From NCBI GenBank assembly GCA_041166385.1, contig JBEEFW010000163.1, positions 1 through 64,000 of the forward strand: 64,000 bases of DNA. Reading direction: 5' to 3'. The notes beneath the pieces were generated by a model. It was not told the DNA's origin. It saw only the letters and a program-made list of their open reading frames with translations, and did not search any database. Of the stretch, positions 9,823-19,594 are shown in pieces. The DNA is from DASUCS01 sp041166385 (GTDB lineage: Bacteria > Actinomycetota > Acidimicrobiia > Acidimicrobiales > JACDCH01). The translations under genes and the position numbers were made by a program. Each line of letters opens with the position of its first letter. Position 1 is the first letter of the stretch.

Positions 9823-10841
9823 TGGCGCCGAAGTCTGTCGCCGAAATCGAGGTCGACGGCAAGGTCGTGCCGATCTCGAATCCCGACAAGGTGTACTTCC
9901 CGACGCGCGGCGAGACGAAGCTCGACCTCGTCAACTACTACCTCGCCGTCGCGGAACCGTTGATGGCGGCGATGGGCGGACGGCCGACGTTGCTGCAGCG
10001 CTTTCCCGACGGCGCGACGGGCAAGTCGTGGTTCCAGAAGCGCGTGCCCGCGTCGCATCCCGACTGGTTGCAGACCACGGTCGTGAGCACCCCGAACGGC
10101 ACCACGAGCGATGCACTCGTCGCCGCGGACGTGGCGCACGTGCTGTGGGCAGTGAACCTGGGCTGCATCGGCTTCCATGTGTGGCCGAACCTGGCGTCCG
10201 ATCCAGAACACGCCGACGAGCTGCGCATCGATCTCGACCCGTCGCCCGGCGTGGTGTTCGAACAGGTTCGTGAAGCGGCCGGAGAGTTGAAGACGCTGTT
10301 CGACGAAGTCGGTCTCGAGTCGCATCCCAAGTCCACCGGCAACCGGGGCCTGCACATCTATGTGCGCTTGGAGCCGCGGTGGACGTCCTACGAGGTGCGC
10401 GCCGCCGCCGTAGCGGTCGGCCGCGAGCTCGAACGGCGCCGCCCAGAGTTGATCACGGCCGCGTGGTGGAAGGAGGAGCGCGGAGCGCGCGTGTTCGTCG
10501 ACTTCAACCAGAACGCGCCACACAAGACGGTGTTCGGCGCGTGGTCGGTCCGGCCGCGTGCCGGTGGTCAGGTCTCCACGCCGTTCTCGTGGGACGAGTT
10601 GCCGACGGTGCAACCGGACGAGTTGACGCTGGTGACGGTGCCGTCGCGCGTCGCCGCAGATGGCGACCCCTGGGACGGGATCGGGGACCGACCGCAATCG
10701 CTCGAGCCCTTACTCGTGATGTCGAAGCGCGATCTCGACTCAGGATTGATGGACGCCCCGTGGCCGCCCGTCTACCCGAAGATGGAAGGCGAACCCCCCA
10801 GAGTCGCCCCGAGCCGCGCCAAGAAGGACCCCACCTCATGA
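9822..10841 (+). CDS. ligD: LigD-type polymerase/primase domain, stand-alone
   Basis: 339-residue archaeo-eukaryotic-primase-like polymerase, equal to the PolDom of LigD, which fills gaps with ribonucleotides or deoxynucleotides during end joining. Catalytic Asp pair in LRIDLDPSPG, the STGNRGLHIYV segment with the conserved His, and the C-terminal DFNQNAPHKTV motif are all present. There is no ligase or phosphoesterase domain. The ligase function lies in the convergent LigC gene just beyond the hairpin at 10842. The ATG overlaps the exonuclease stop by one base. No Ku gene is in the window. Confidence 0.9.
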   Translation: MAPKSVAEIEVDGKVVPISNPDKVYFPTRGETKLDLVNYYLAVAEPLMAAMGGRPTLLQRFPDGATGKSWFQKRVPASHPDWLQTTVVSTPNGTTSDALVAADVAHVLWAVNLGCIGFHVWPNLASDPEHADELRIDLDPSPGVVFEQVREAAGELKTLFDEVGLESHPKSTGNRGLHIYVRLEPRWTSYEVRAAAVAVGRELERRRPELITAAWWKEERGARVFVDFNQNAPHKTVFGAWSVRPRAGGQVSTPFSWDELPTVQPDELTLVTVPSRVAADGDPWDGIGDRPQSLEPLLVMSKRDLDSGLMDAPWPPVYPKMEGEPPRVAPSRAKKDPTS

Positions 10842-10893
10842 CGAAATCCCACTCAGACGTACACAAAAATGTGTACGTCTGAGTGGGATTTCG
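10842..10893. repeat. Perfect 24-bp inverted repeat with AAAA loop between convergent genes
   Basis: Arms 10842-10865 and 10870-10893 are exact reverse complements with loop AAAA at 10866-10869. The outer end reads CGAAATCCCAC and the inner end GTACACA. It begins at the base after the LigD-polymerase stop and ends at the base before the LigC stop, so it fills the whole gap. It may serve as a bidirectional transcript end, but neither side carries a T tract. A related hairpin with the same arm length and loop size lies at 28857. Confidence 0.9.
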
Positions 10894-11967
10894 CTAGGGG
10901 TTCGCGAAGACCTCTCGCAGTTCGAGGGGGATGGCGACGTCGAGTTGGGCGTAGGTGCACTCGGCCGGCGTCTTGTCGGGGCGCCAGCGCTGGAAGCGCG
11001 CCACGCGCCGGAATCGATGGGACTGGAGCTGATCGAACTCCACCTCCACGACGCGCTCGACGCGCACTGGCTCCCATGAGAGATCCTTCTGCGCGTTCCA
11101 CCGGCTCACCGCGCCAGGCATGCGGCCTTCACCCGACATCTCGGCCCAGCCTTGCCACGGATGTCCTTCGAGCGCCTTCTTGCGCAGCGGCTCGAGTTCC
11201 GTCAGCAGCTCGTCGCGGAACTTCACGGCGAACGACGCGCACACGCCGACGTGGTGCAGCGTGCCCTCGTCGTCATACAGGCCGAGCAGCATCGAGCCGA
11301 CACCCTTGCCGTCCTTGTGCCACCGGAAGCCGGCGACGACACAGTCGGCGGTGCGGTGATGCTTCGCCTTGAACATCACCCGCTTGTCGGGCAGGTACGC
11401 GATGTCGGTCGGCTTGGCGACGACGCCATCGAGGCCGGCTCCCTCGAAGCGCGTGAACCAGTCGCGTGCCTCGTCGATCGACGTCGTGGCCGGCGTGAGA
11501 TGCACCGGCGGCTGCACCTTCGCGAGCGCCTTCTCCAACGCCGCCCTTCGCTTGACGAACGGCTGCTCGGTGAGGTCCTTGTCGCCGATCGCCAGCGCAT
11601 CGAAGGCGATGAACGCCGACGGCGTCTCCGCCGCCAGCCGCCGCACCCGTGAGTCGGCGGGATGGATGCGCTGTTGCAGCGCGTCGAAGTCCAGCCCCGT
11701 TGCGCCCGGCACGACGATCTCGCCGTCGACGACGATGCGCTTGGGCAGCTCGCGCTTCAGCGCATCGACCAACTCGGGGAAGTACCGCGTCAGGGGACGC
11801 TCGTTGCGGCTACCCAACACGACCTCGTCGCCGTCGCGGAACACGATGCACCGGAACCCGTCCCACTTCGGCTCGAAGATCAGGTCAGCGCCCTCGGGCA
11901 GGTCGTCGAGACTCGCGACACCCTTCGAGAGCATCGGCGGAACGGGGGGCATGACCGGCAGGTCCAT
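10894..11967 (-). CDS. ligC: ATP-dependent DNA ligase, LigC type
   Basis: 357-residue ligase that seals nicks with ATP. The adenylation motif is KWDG with Lys34. Motif III-like IAFDALA, motif IV DGVVAKP and motif V VMFKAKHHRTAD follow, then an OB domain that binds the nick. Family length and the lack of extra domains match actinobacterial LigC. The ATG at 11967 gives the usual PPVPPMLSKG opening. An in-frame ATG at 11997 would overlap the divergent gene. Its stop abuts the hairpin, and the LigD polymerase gene converges from the other side. Confidence 0.9.
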   Translation of the reverse strand: MDLPVMPPVPPMLSKGVASLDDLPEGADLIFEPKWDGFRCIVFRDGDEVVLGSRNERPLTRYFPELVDALKRELPKRIVVDGEIVVPGATGLDFDALQQRIHPADSRVRRLAAETPSAFIAFDALAIGDKDLTEQPFVKRRAALEKALAKVQPPVHLTPATTSIDEARDWFTRFEGAGLDGVVAKPTDIAYLPDKRVMFKAKHHRTADCVVAGFRWHKDGKGVGSMLLGLYDDEGTLHHVGVCASFAVKFRDELLTELEPLRKKALEGHPWQGWAEMSGEGRMPGAVSRWNAQKDLSWEPVRVERVVEVEFDQLQSHRFRRVARFQRWRPDKTPAECTYAQLDVAIPLELREVFANP

Positions 11968-11985
11968 CGCGGCCAGACTACGGGC

Positions 11986-12687
11986 GTGACGATCCATGAA
12001 GGGATGCCCGCTGACTGGTACGCCGATCCGGCGAACGTCGGTGAGCTCCGCTATTTCGACGGCTCGCAGTGGACGGAGCACGTCACGATCGACGGCGTGC
12101 AGACGACGGCGCCGTTCCCGGCGGCCGGACCCGGCGAATCGCCTTCCGCCGAAGATGCAGGGGCCAGCGCCGCGCAGACCTTTTCCCTGTCGCGCGGCGC
12201 GCACTGGCGTACAGAGGAGGAGCAGCCGATCGAGGTCGTGGGAAATGCCGGCGTCCTCGGCCGCTTCGTCACGATGCTCGACGGTGCCCCCGGCTACCGA
12301 TTCGAGGACGCGCGTGGTGGCGTCGTGCTCACTGTGTCCAAACCAGGTCTGAAGACGGCCGTCGAGGTTGCCGACCCTGCTGGGTACCGCGTCGGGACGC
12401 TCACCAAGGTCGGCCGCCTGCACTCGCGCTACGACATCGCCCGCGCCGATGGGGGGGCGCCGGCGAGCATCAGGCTCACCGGCGGGGCCTCCGACGAGTG
12501 GGAGCTCCAGACCGGCGGGGCACGCGCCGCGACGATCACCCGTCGCATCGCAACCGCCGGCGACGCGCTGAACTTCGCCGAGGTCGAGTACACGGTCACG
12601 ATCACGACACCGCTCGACGACCAGCTGCAGCGGCTGCTGCTCTCCGTGCCGATCGCCATCGACATCCTCGACACCCAAGCGCTGTAG
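11986..12687 (+). CDS. DUF2510 plus LURP-one/scramblase-like domain protein
   Basis: About 233 residues from the GTG at 11986 (228 from the ATG at 12004). Residues 7-33 form a DUF2510 repeat (PADWYADP...RYFDGSQWTEHV), a short motif often found near the N-terminus of actinobacterial envelope proteins. After a low-complexity linker, residues 80-230 resemble the LURP-one/phospholipid-scramblase-like fold: YRFEDARGGVVLTVSKPGLK and VADPAGYRVGTLTK. No membrane segment is visible. It diverges from ligC with 18 bases between starts. Function unknown, and membrane-lipid or envelope association is an inference. Confidence 0.7.
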   Translation: MTIHEGMPADWYADPANVGELRYFDGSQWTEHVTIDGVQTTAPFPAAGPGESPSAEDAGASAAQTFSLSRGAHWRTEEEQPIEVVGNAGVLGRFVTMLDGAPGYRFEDARGGVVLTVSKPGLKTAVEVADPAGYRVGTLTKVGRLHSRYDIARADGGAPASIRLTGGASDEWELQTGGARAATITRRIATAGDALNFAEVEYTVTITTPLDDQLQRLLLSVPIAIDILDTQAL

Positions 12688-12739
12688 CGGGGCGGTCACT
12701 GGGGCCCCGAAACTCGCGTCCACTACCCTCGGACGCGTC

Positions 12740-14290
<1,551 letters not shown>

Positions 14291-14298
14291 GCCAGCGG

Positions 14299-14469
14299 AT
14301 GATCCAGCCCGACGAGGAAGAGCTCGCGGCGATCGTGGCCGCGATCGAAGCCGTGTGGCCCAGGCCGGTCGTGGTCTCGGGGCCGCTGGTCGCGCCACCG
14401 TCACGTTGGCGGTTCGCGGGACGGTGGTGGAGCAAGCCCATACCCGCGCGACGCGAACGTCCTTGGTGA
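14299..14469 (+). CDS. accE: Acyl-CoA carboxylase epsilon-like subunit
   Basis: Short gene of 56 residues, 8 bases after the beta subunit stop. The protein starts MIQPDEEELAAIVAAIEAVW, the typical AccE/PccE pattern of an acidic Glu-Glu-Leu-Ala-Ala-Ile-Val-Ala-Ala-Ile-Glu helix. It continues into a basic, Trp-rich tail (WRFAGRWW, ending ERPW). Such subunits stabilise the alpha-beta carboxylase complex in actinobacteria. Position and pattern agree, so I am fairly sure despite the small size. Confidence 0.85.
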   Translation: MIQPDEEELAAIVAAIEAVWPRPVVVSGPLVAPPSRWRFAGRWWSKPIPARRERPW

Positions 14470-14485
14470 TTGCGGGGCGACGTCC

Positions 14486-15433
14486 GTGACCGCCCCGCCC
14501 GTCTTCCCGATCATCGTCGGTTGTGGTCGGTCGGGCACCACGCTCGTTCGCTCGGTGCTCGATGCCAACCCAGTCATCGCGGTGCCGCCGGAGTCGTTCT
14601 TCATCATCGATCTGGCAAAGCACCGTGACGGACCGTTCGACGCGTCGGCGTTTGTCGACGATCTCCTTGCACATGACCGTTTCGCGATGTGGCCCTGCGA
14701 TCACGAGAAGGTTCGTCGAGCGGTGCTGCTCGACCCGCCCCGCGACTTCGCGGGTGCCATTCGGCGGGTGTTCGCCGCGTACGCCGAGTCCCAGGGCAAG
14801 CTGCGCTACGGCGACAAGACGCCCCGGTACGTGAAGCACCTGCCGGCGCTGGCCGCGTTGTTGCCCGAAGCTCGCTTCATCCACGTTGTTCGTGACGGGC
14901 GCGACGTGGCGCCCGGGATCGTGAAGATGCGCTGGGGGCCGGACAACCTCCGTGCAGCGGCCGCGTATTGGCAGCACCACGTCGAGCTCGGCCGCCGTGC
15001 CGGTCGAGCGCTCGATCCGGAGTGCTATCTCGAAGTGAGCTACGAGCAGTTGGTGGTCGACCCCCAACCCGTGATCGAGCGCATGTGCGCGTTCGTCGAC
15101 ATTCCCTTTGACGACGCGATGCTGCATCCTGAAGCGCGCTTCGATCAGGTCATCGCCGGCGTCGACGAGCCGTCCACGCACACCGGATTACAGCGACCGA
15201 TCGGCGTCGTGCGGGACTGGCGCCGAGATCTCACCGCTCGCGAGGTCGCACTCGTCGAGGCGCTCGTCGGTGACACGCTGCGCGCCGCCGGCTACGAGCT
15301 CAGCGATGACCGTCGCGTGAGAGCTCGGGCCTCTTGGCTGCGAGCGACGTTCATGGCTCGAAGGACGGCTCGTCGCGTGGTGCGTCCGAGCCGAGGCTCG
15401 GCAGGGTCGCGGCAGCAACGAGCCGACGGCTGA
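14486..15433 (+). CDS. PAPS-dependent sulfotransferase
   Basis: 315-residue sulfotransferase of the Sulfotransfer_3 type. The 5'-phosphosulfate loop is GCGRSGTTLVRS (residues 12-23) and the 3'-phosphate segment is RDGRDVAPGIVKMRW. A Glu-Val-Ser-Tyr-Glu-Gln-Leu stretch precedes the C-terminal substrate region. GTG start 16 bases after the epsilon subunit. It probably sulfates a surface glycan or lipid, as the next genes encode glycosyltransferases. Its last 83 bases overlap the end of the convergent glycosyltransferase gene. Confidence 0.88.
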   Translation: MTAPPVFPIIVGCGRSGTTLVRSVLDANPVIAVPPESFFIIDLAKHRDGPFDASAFVDDLLAHDRFAMWPCDHEKVRRAVLLDPPRDFAGAIRRVFAAYAESQGKLRYGDKTPRYVKHLPALAALLPEARFIHVVRDGRDVAPGIVKMRWGPDNLRAAAAYWQHHVELGRRAGRALDPECYLEVSYEQLVVDPQPVIERMCAFVDIPFDDAMLHPEARFDQVIAGVDEPSTHTGLQRPIGVVRDWRRDLTAREVALVEALVGDTLRAAGYELSDDRRVRARASWLRATFMARRTARRVVRPSRGSAGSRQQRADG

Positions 15434-16637
15434 TTCCGTCGACCGACCATTCGTCGATGAACCGAAGCCGATCTTCGTCTCGAAGGACGAACGTGACCAT
15501 CTCGACGGTGGCGGCGCGCAGCGCGTCCGCGTCCTCCGCGGCAAACACGGTGCCGAGCCGATAGGTGCGCACCAGCGCGGCGGCCCTGCTGTCATCCGAG
15601 CAGCACACTGGCAGGCCGAATCCGACGGCGTCGGCAAGCGTGCCGCTGTCGTTTTCGCGATTGCGGCGATAGCTCACGACGACGTAGTCGGCGGCTGAAT
15701 GAAGGAGCGTCTTGATCTCGTCCGACTGTGGACCGTCCAGCACGGTCACGGCGCCGAAGTCGAGCGTCGGGTGACGGGCTTTCGTGTCGTGGAGCTGCCG
15801 GCCGCACTCCGCGCCCGCGAGGACCAAGCGGTGCCCTGCCTGGTCGTCGGCGAACGCGAGGAGGACCGCTTCGAGGTCCTTGCCGGGATGCGCCACGCCG
15901 AACGCGAGCGCGATCGGGCCGTCGAGCCCGAGCCCGAGCTCGGCGCGGGCGGTGAGACGGTCGACTGGGGTTCGGGCGGTCACGCCGGCGAGCGGACACA
16001 CCACCGATGCGAGGTAGGGAAACCGCTGCTTCCACCGAGCTTCGACGGCATCGCTGTTGGCCACGAGCCGAACCCAGCCCCCCGCCGTCGCGCGGCGGCG
16101 TTCGCGCCACGCGAAGACGCCCGACAGGAGGACGGACCGGGGCGGATTGCGTCCGGCCGCGTGTTTGTACACAGCCCAGCGTGCCGAGCGCGGCGCGAGG
16201 GCGACCGCCCACTGGACTCGCACCTGCCACGACAGGATCAGCGCGGGAACGCCACCGAGTTCGGCCGCGCACTCGGCCACGCCGCGCACCAGCGCTCGTT
16301 GGTGCCGCGCGTAACCGATCATTCGTAGCGGCAGCACGAAGGACGCCCACTGGCGCCCGCGGCCGAGCGTCGCCAGTCGTCGACCTCGCTGCGCGGCGCG
16401 TGCCCAGTGAGGCGAGACTCGATGCACCCCGGTGACGCCCTCCAGCGAGCGGTGCTCCTGCTCGATCGCCAGTGGTCCGTCGGCCAGCACATGCACCTCG
16501 TGACCGTCGCGCGCTGCAGCCGTCGCGACGGCTTCGAGCTCCTTCATGTAGTGGCCCTCGCGAAGGTTCGCTTGATGCTCGACGATGAGCAGGCGCGTCG
16601 GTGGGACGCGAGCCGGTCCGGCTTCGAGCGGATTCAT
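15351..16637 (-). CDS. Glycosyltransferase, GT4-like
   Basis: 428-residue GT-B enzyme. The N-terminal half starts with RLLIVEHQANLREGHYMKELEA, and the C-terminal nucleotide-sugar half has GVAHPGKDLEAVL, VLAGAECG and RENDSGTLADAVGFGLPV in place of the usual EGFGL/E(x)7E region. The ATG at 16637 was chosen because upstream sequence belongs to the divergent small gene promoter. The 83-base tail overlap with the sulfotransferase gene is confirmed by both proteins having full-length family features up to the overlap. Confidence 0.85.
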   Translation of the reverse strand: MNPLEAGPARVPPTRLLIVEHQANLREGHYMKELEAVATAAARDGHEVHVLADGPLAIEQEHRSLEGVTGVHRVSPHWARAAQRGRRLATLGRGRQWASFVLPLRMIGYARHQRALVRGVAECAAELGGVPALILSWQVRVQWAVALAPRSARWAVYKHAAGRNPPRSVLLSGVFAWRERRRATAGGWVRLVANSDAVEARWKQRFPYLASVVCPLAGVTARTPVDRLTARAELGLGLDGPIALAFGVAHPGKDLEAVLLAFADDQAGHRLVLAGAECGRQLHDTKARHPTLDFGAVTVLDGPQSDEIKTLLHSAADYVVVSYRRNRENDSGTLADAVGFGLPVCCSDDSRAAALVRTYRLGTVFAAEDADALRAATVEMVTFVLRDEDRLRFIDEWSVDGISRRLVAAATLPSLGSDAPRDEPSFEP

Positions 16638-16656
16638 TGGTGCGTAGTCTGACCGG

Positions 16657-16761
16657 ATGGCGCTCGAGATCACCACCGTGGCCGACGACGAGGTCGTGCT
16701 GCTCGACGGTCCGCACTCGGACCTCGACGCGAAGCTCGCTCGCTGCGACCGTCCATGGTGA
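16657..16761 (+). CDS. 34-codon ORF echoing the phosphoesterase N-terminus
   Basis: The translation starts MALEITTVADDEVVLLDG and ends after 34 residues. Its first 18 residues match the start of the metallophosphoesterase at 17750 (MTLELTTVADDEAVLHDG) at 13 of 18 positions, while the codons differ largely at third positions. A TAGTCT box at 16645-16650 sits 6 bases before the ATG, the same leaderless layout as other genes here. Its end overlaps the start of the glycosyltransferase at 16755. It may be a decayed duplicate, a short leader peptide, or a small protein family sharing an N-terminal tag. Confidence 0.5.
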   Translation: MALEITTVADDEVVLLDGPHSDLDAKLARCDRPW

Positions 16762-17753
16762 GGTGGACCAAGCGGTCCCCTGGTGAGAGCATTCGCAAGC
16801 GATGCGAACCGGCGACCGTCGGCGCCGTCGGTGAGGTCGCGGGGCCGGGAACGTATTCATTCGTCCTCGTCACGCACGAGCGTCCGACCGGCTGCTCGGA
16901 AACCTTGCGGTCAGTGCTGCAGCAGAGCGTGCCGCCGACGCGTGTCGTACTCGTCGACAACAGCCCGGAGGTGACCGACTGGGAAACGCTGCGTCCTACG
17001 TCCGAGGTGCCGATCGAGTATCTGCCGCAGACCGAGAACCGCGGTTTCGCCGGGGGGCTCGCCGTGGCGCTTGCACGGGTCGTGGAGGTCGCAGAGCCCG
17101 ACGAGTGGGTGATGATCTGTCCCGACGACATGCCGTTGCAGGACAAGGAGTTCGCGGCGCACAGCCTCAGGGCGGCCAACGCCGTGCTGGCGCTCGATCG
17201 CTACACGGCGGCGATCGGGCGAATGGGCGCCGAAGTGGATCTCTCCGTTGGGAGGATCAAGAAGTGGGGGCGCAGCCACCCAGGACAGTGGGAGCCGGCC
17301 ATCCAACCGGTCGACTACATCTCCACCGGTCCGGCCCCACTGTTCCGTGTCGGTTGCTTCCAGCAAGCGGGAGTCTTCCGCGGCGATCTGTTCATCGGGA
17401 TGACCGAAGTCGAGATGGGGGTGCGGTTGCGCCACGCCGGCTACTCGCTCTACGTGCTCCGCGAGCTGCCGCGACTGCGCGTGTCGAGAGAAATGTGGAG
17501 CGAGGGAGTGGCGCGGATGGGATCGCCGTGGCGCGAGTACTACTCCGTCCGCAACTTTCTCACCATCATGCGCGAGTACTCGACGACGGCCAAGGCCGCC
17601 CGGTTCGCGCTGCGGCATGGTGCCATCCGCCCGATCGTTCGACTCGCGCCGCGTCCGAATCGTGAGGCCCGGCGGCGACTGGCAATGAGCCTTCGCGGCA
17701 TGCGCGACGGCTGGCGAGGACGGATGGGTAGGAGAGTCGAGCCGGAGCGATGA
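16755..17753 (+). CDS. Family 2 glycosyltransferase
   Basis: 332-residue GT-A enzyme related to rhamnosyl/galactofuranosyl transferases. The nucleotide-binding strand is YSFVLVTHERPTGCSETLRSVL, followed by VVLVDNSP and TENRGFAGGLA. The metal-binding acidic pair lies in MICPDDMPLQ. The C-terminal third is basic and may touch the membrane. The first 35 residues before YSFVLVTH are atypical, so the true start could be a later GTG. It overlaps the preceding small ORF by 7 bases and the phosphoesterase by 4 bases (ATGA), forming one transcription unit. Confidence 0.87.
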   Translation: MVRWTKRSPGESIRKRCEPATVGAVGEVAGPGTYSFVLVTHERPTGCSETLRSVLQQSVPPTRVVLVDNSPEVTDWETLRPTSEVPIEYLPQTENRGFAGGLAVALARVVEVAEPDEWVMICPDDMPLQDKEFAAHSLRAANAVLALDRYTAAIGRMGAEVDLSVGRIKKWGRSHPGQWEPAIQPVDYISTGPAPLFRVGCFQQAGVFRGDLFIGMTEVEMGVRLRHAGYSLYVLRELPRLRVSREMWSEGVARMGSPWREYYSVRNFLTIMREYSTTAKAARFALRHGAIRPIVRLAPRPNREARRRLAMSLRGMRDGWRGRMGRRVEPER

Positions 17754-18754
17754 CGCTCGAACTCACCACGGTCGCGGATGACGAAGCCGTTCTGCACGAC
17801 GGCGCGAATATTCGCCCGATGCTCGAGCTGGCGCCCGACACCGAGTACGCCGTCGACGGCATCTCATTTCGTACGCTGCCGCGTCCCGGTGAACTGCTCT
17901 GCCGGTTTGCGACGGTCAACGACGTGCACTTCGGCGAGACGGAGTGCGGCGTCATGGAAGGATTCGAACTCGGTCCGATCTTCGCGTCGGCACCGGGGGA
18001 GGATCCTTACCCGGACGTGATGAACCGGGGCGCGGTCGACGAGATGGCGGCCATCGATCCCACGGTGGTGTTGGTCAAAGGGGATCTCACCGACCGCGGA
18101 GTGAAGCAGGAGTACGACGCCTTCCTGTCGATGTACGGCGACGCATTCGGCGACCGTCTCCAGCACTTTCGTGGGAACCACGACGCGTACGAGGGCGCGC
18201 CGTTCGCGGCCAACGCGCCGTTCACAGTCGACCTTCCAGGCGTGAGGCTGGCCGCGATCGACACCGTGATTCCGAAGCACCACACCGGGCAAGTGAGCAC
18301 CGACCAGATCGAATGGCTGGACACCGTCGCCTCGGAAAGCGATCGACCGGTGCTCGTGTTCGGCCACCATCACGTGTGGAGTCCTGAATCGCGGAGCAGG
18401 GAAGCGGGGTACTTCGGCATCAATCCCGACGACTCTGAGCGCCTCGTCGACGTCATCGCTCGACGGCCGCGGATCCTCGGTTATTTCGCAGGGCACACCC
18501 ACCGCAACCGAGTGCGCCGCTTTCACGCAACCGGCGAGGTGCCCTGGGTGGAGGTCGCGTGTGTCAAGGACTTCCCGGGCGCCTGGGCGGAGTATCGAGT
18601 GTTCGACGGAGGCATCTTGCAGATCCACCGCCGTATCTCTTCGCCTGAAGCGCTTGCGTGGACAGAGAAGACGCGCGGGATGTTCGGTGGTCTGTATCCG
18701 GCCTATGCGTTCGGCGAGTTGAAGGACCGTTGCTTCCAGATCGAGCTGCGCTGA
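17750..18754 (+). CDS. Calcineurin-like metallophosphoesterase
   Basis: 334-residue phosphoesterase of the CpdA/Icc kind. All metal motifs are visible in order: NDVHFG, GDLTD, GNHD, GHHH and GHTH. A 45-residue N-terminal segment (MTLELTTVADDEAVLHDG onward) precedes the catalytic domain and is the part echoed by the 34-codon ORF at 16657. No signal peptide is evident. The gene is coupled to the glycosyltransferase, so a phosphodiester or phospho-sugar linked to glycan assembly is a likelier substrate than cAMP. That is inference. Confidence 0.87.
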   Translation: MTLELTTVADDEAVLHDGANIRPMLELAPDTEYAVDGISFRTLPRPGELLCRFATVNDVHFGETECGVMEGFELGPIFASAPGEDPYPDVMNRGAVDEMAAIDPTVVLVKGDLTDRGVKQEYDAFLSMYGDAFGDRLQHFRGNHDAYEGAPFAANAPFTVDLPGVRLAAIDTVIPKHHTGQVSTDQIEWLDTVASESDRPVLVFGHHHVWSPESRSREAGYFGINPDDSERLVDVIARRPRILGYFAGHTHRNRVRRFHATGEVPWVEVACVKDFPGAWAEYRVFDGGILQIHRRISSPEALAWTEKTRGMFGGLYPAYAFGELKDRCFQIELR

Positions 18755-18757
18755 GGC

Positions 18758-19591
18758 TTACGGCGTCAACCAGGACAACTCGCGCTCGAGCCGCGTGGAG
18801 ATCGCGGCCCGCGTCGACACGAACCGAGCTGCGAGTTCACGTCGCACGCCGGGGTCCATCGGCTCGTACTTCCGCTTGCGGCTGTTGAGCCGGTAGATCG
18901 CACCGGCAACGGGTCGTGGGAGCTTGCGAGCGATACGCCTGGCGCGTGTCGAGCGGTACTCGACATACGCGTTGTGGACCGGCGGTAATGCCCCCGGGTC
19001 GATCAGCGGCGATTTCAGATCCAAGAATTCGGTGAGCAGTTCTGACACGTGCGCGCCGTCGTCCCGCAGGTCCTCGTGCAGGACCACCAGCACCTGGTCT
19101 CGCCCGAACACCCGGTCGAATCGCGCCAGTTGCTCCTCGTACCGGCCAACCGTCACGTAACCCACCCGCTCCGCGTCGCGAGTGGACCTCGACGCGGCGA
19201 TGCGGCCCTCCTCGGCCGTGATCGCATCGCCGAAGCTCATCGGCTCACGGCCCAGCCGGCGGTTGTGCCAGTAGTGCGAATAGGCACGGTCCACGGGATC
19301 GCGCAGGATCGCGATCAGCCGAACCGCCGGAGCGACCATCGCGATCCGCGCCGCCGCCTCTGGGTGCGACAGATAGGAAGGGCTCTTCTCTCCGACAAGT
19401 ACGTCCGCTGCAGGGCGGATCTGCTGCGCGTACCAGTCTGGGCCTTCCTCCCAACGATGTGAGAAGTAGTGGACCTCTCGCTCGGGTGCCCACACGTCAT
19501 GGTGTGCTTGCAGCAGCCGGAGGAGCGTCGTCGTTCCCGACTTCTGCGCGCCGATCACCAGGAAGTCAGGTGCGAACTGTGCTCTCGGCAC
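18758..19591 (-). CDS. PAPS-dependent sulfotransferase, heparan-type
   Basis: 277-residue sulfotransferase similar to N-deacetylase/N-sulfotransferase-like bacterial enzymes. The PSB loop is GAQKSGTTTLL (residues 14-24), the catalytic Glu/His region is YFSHRWEEGPDWY, and the 3'-PB segment is LRDPVDRAYSHYWHNRR. The GTG at 19591 is the only suitable start. It converges on the phosphoesterase 3 bases away and completes a locus with two sulfotransferases and two glycosyltransferases. This suggests a sulfated surface glycan. Confidence 0.88.
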   Translation of the reverse strand: MPRAQFAPDFLVIGAQKSGTTTLLRLLQAHHDVWAPEREVHYFSHRWEEGPDWYAQQIRPAADVLVGEKSPSYLSHPEAAARIAMVAPAVRLIAILRDPVDRAYSHYWHNRRLGREPMSFGDAITAEEGRIAASRSTRDAERVGYVTVGRYEEQLARFDRVFGRDQVLVVLHEDLRDDGAHVSELLTEFLDLKSPLIDPGALPPVHNAYVEYRSTRARRIARKLPRPVAGAIYRLNSRKRKYEPMDPGVRRELAARFVSTRAAISTRLERELSWLTP

Positions 19592-19594
19592 GCC

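Noticed and set aside
10842..10893. Ordinary intrinsic terminator
   Set aside because: Arms are much longer than usual and neither strand has a T tract after the stem.
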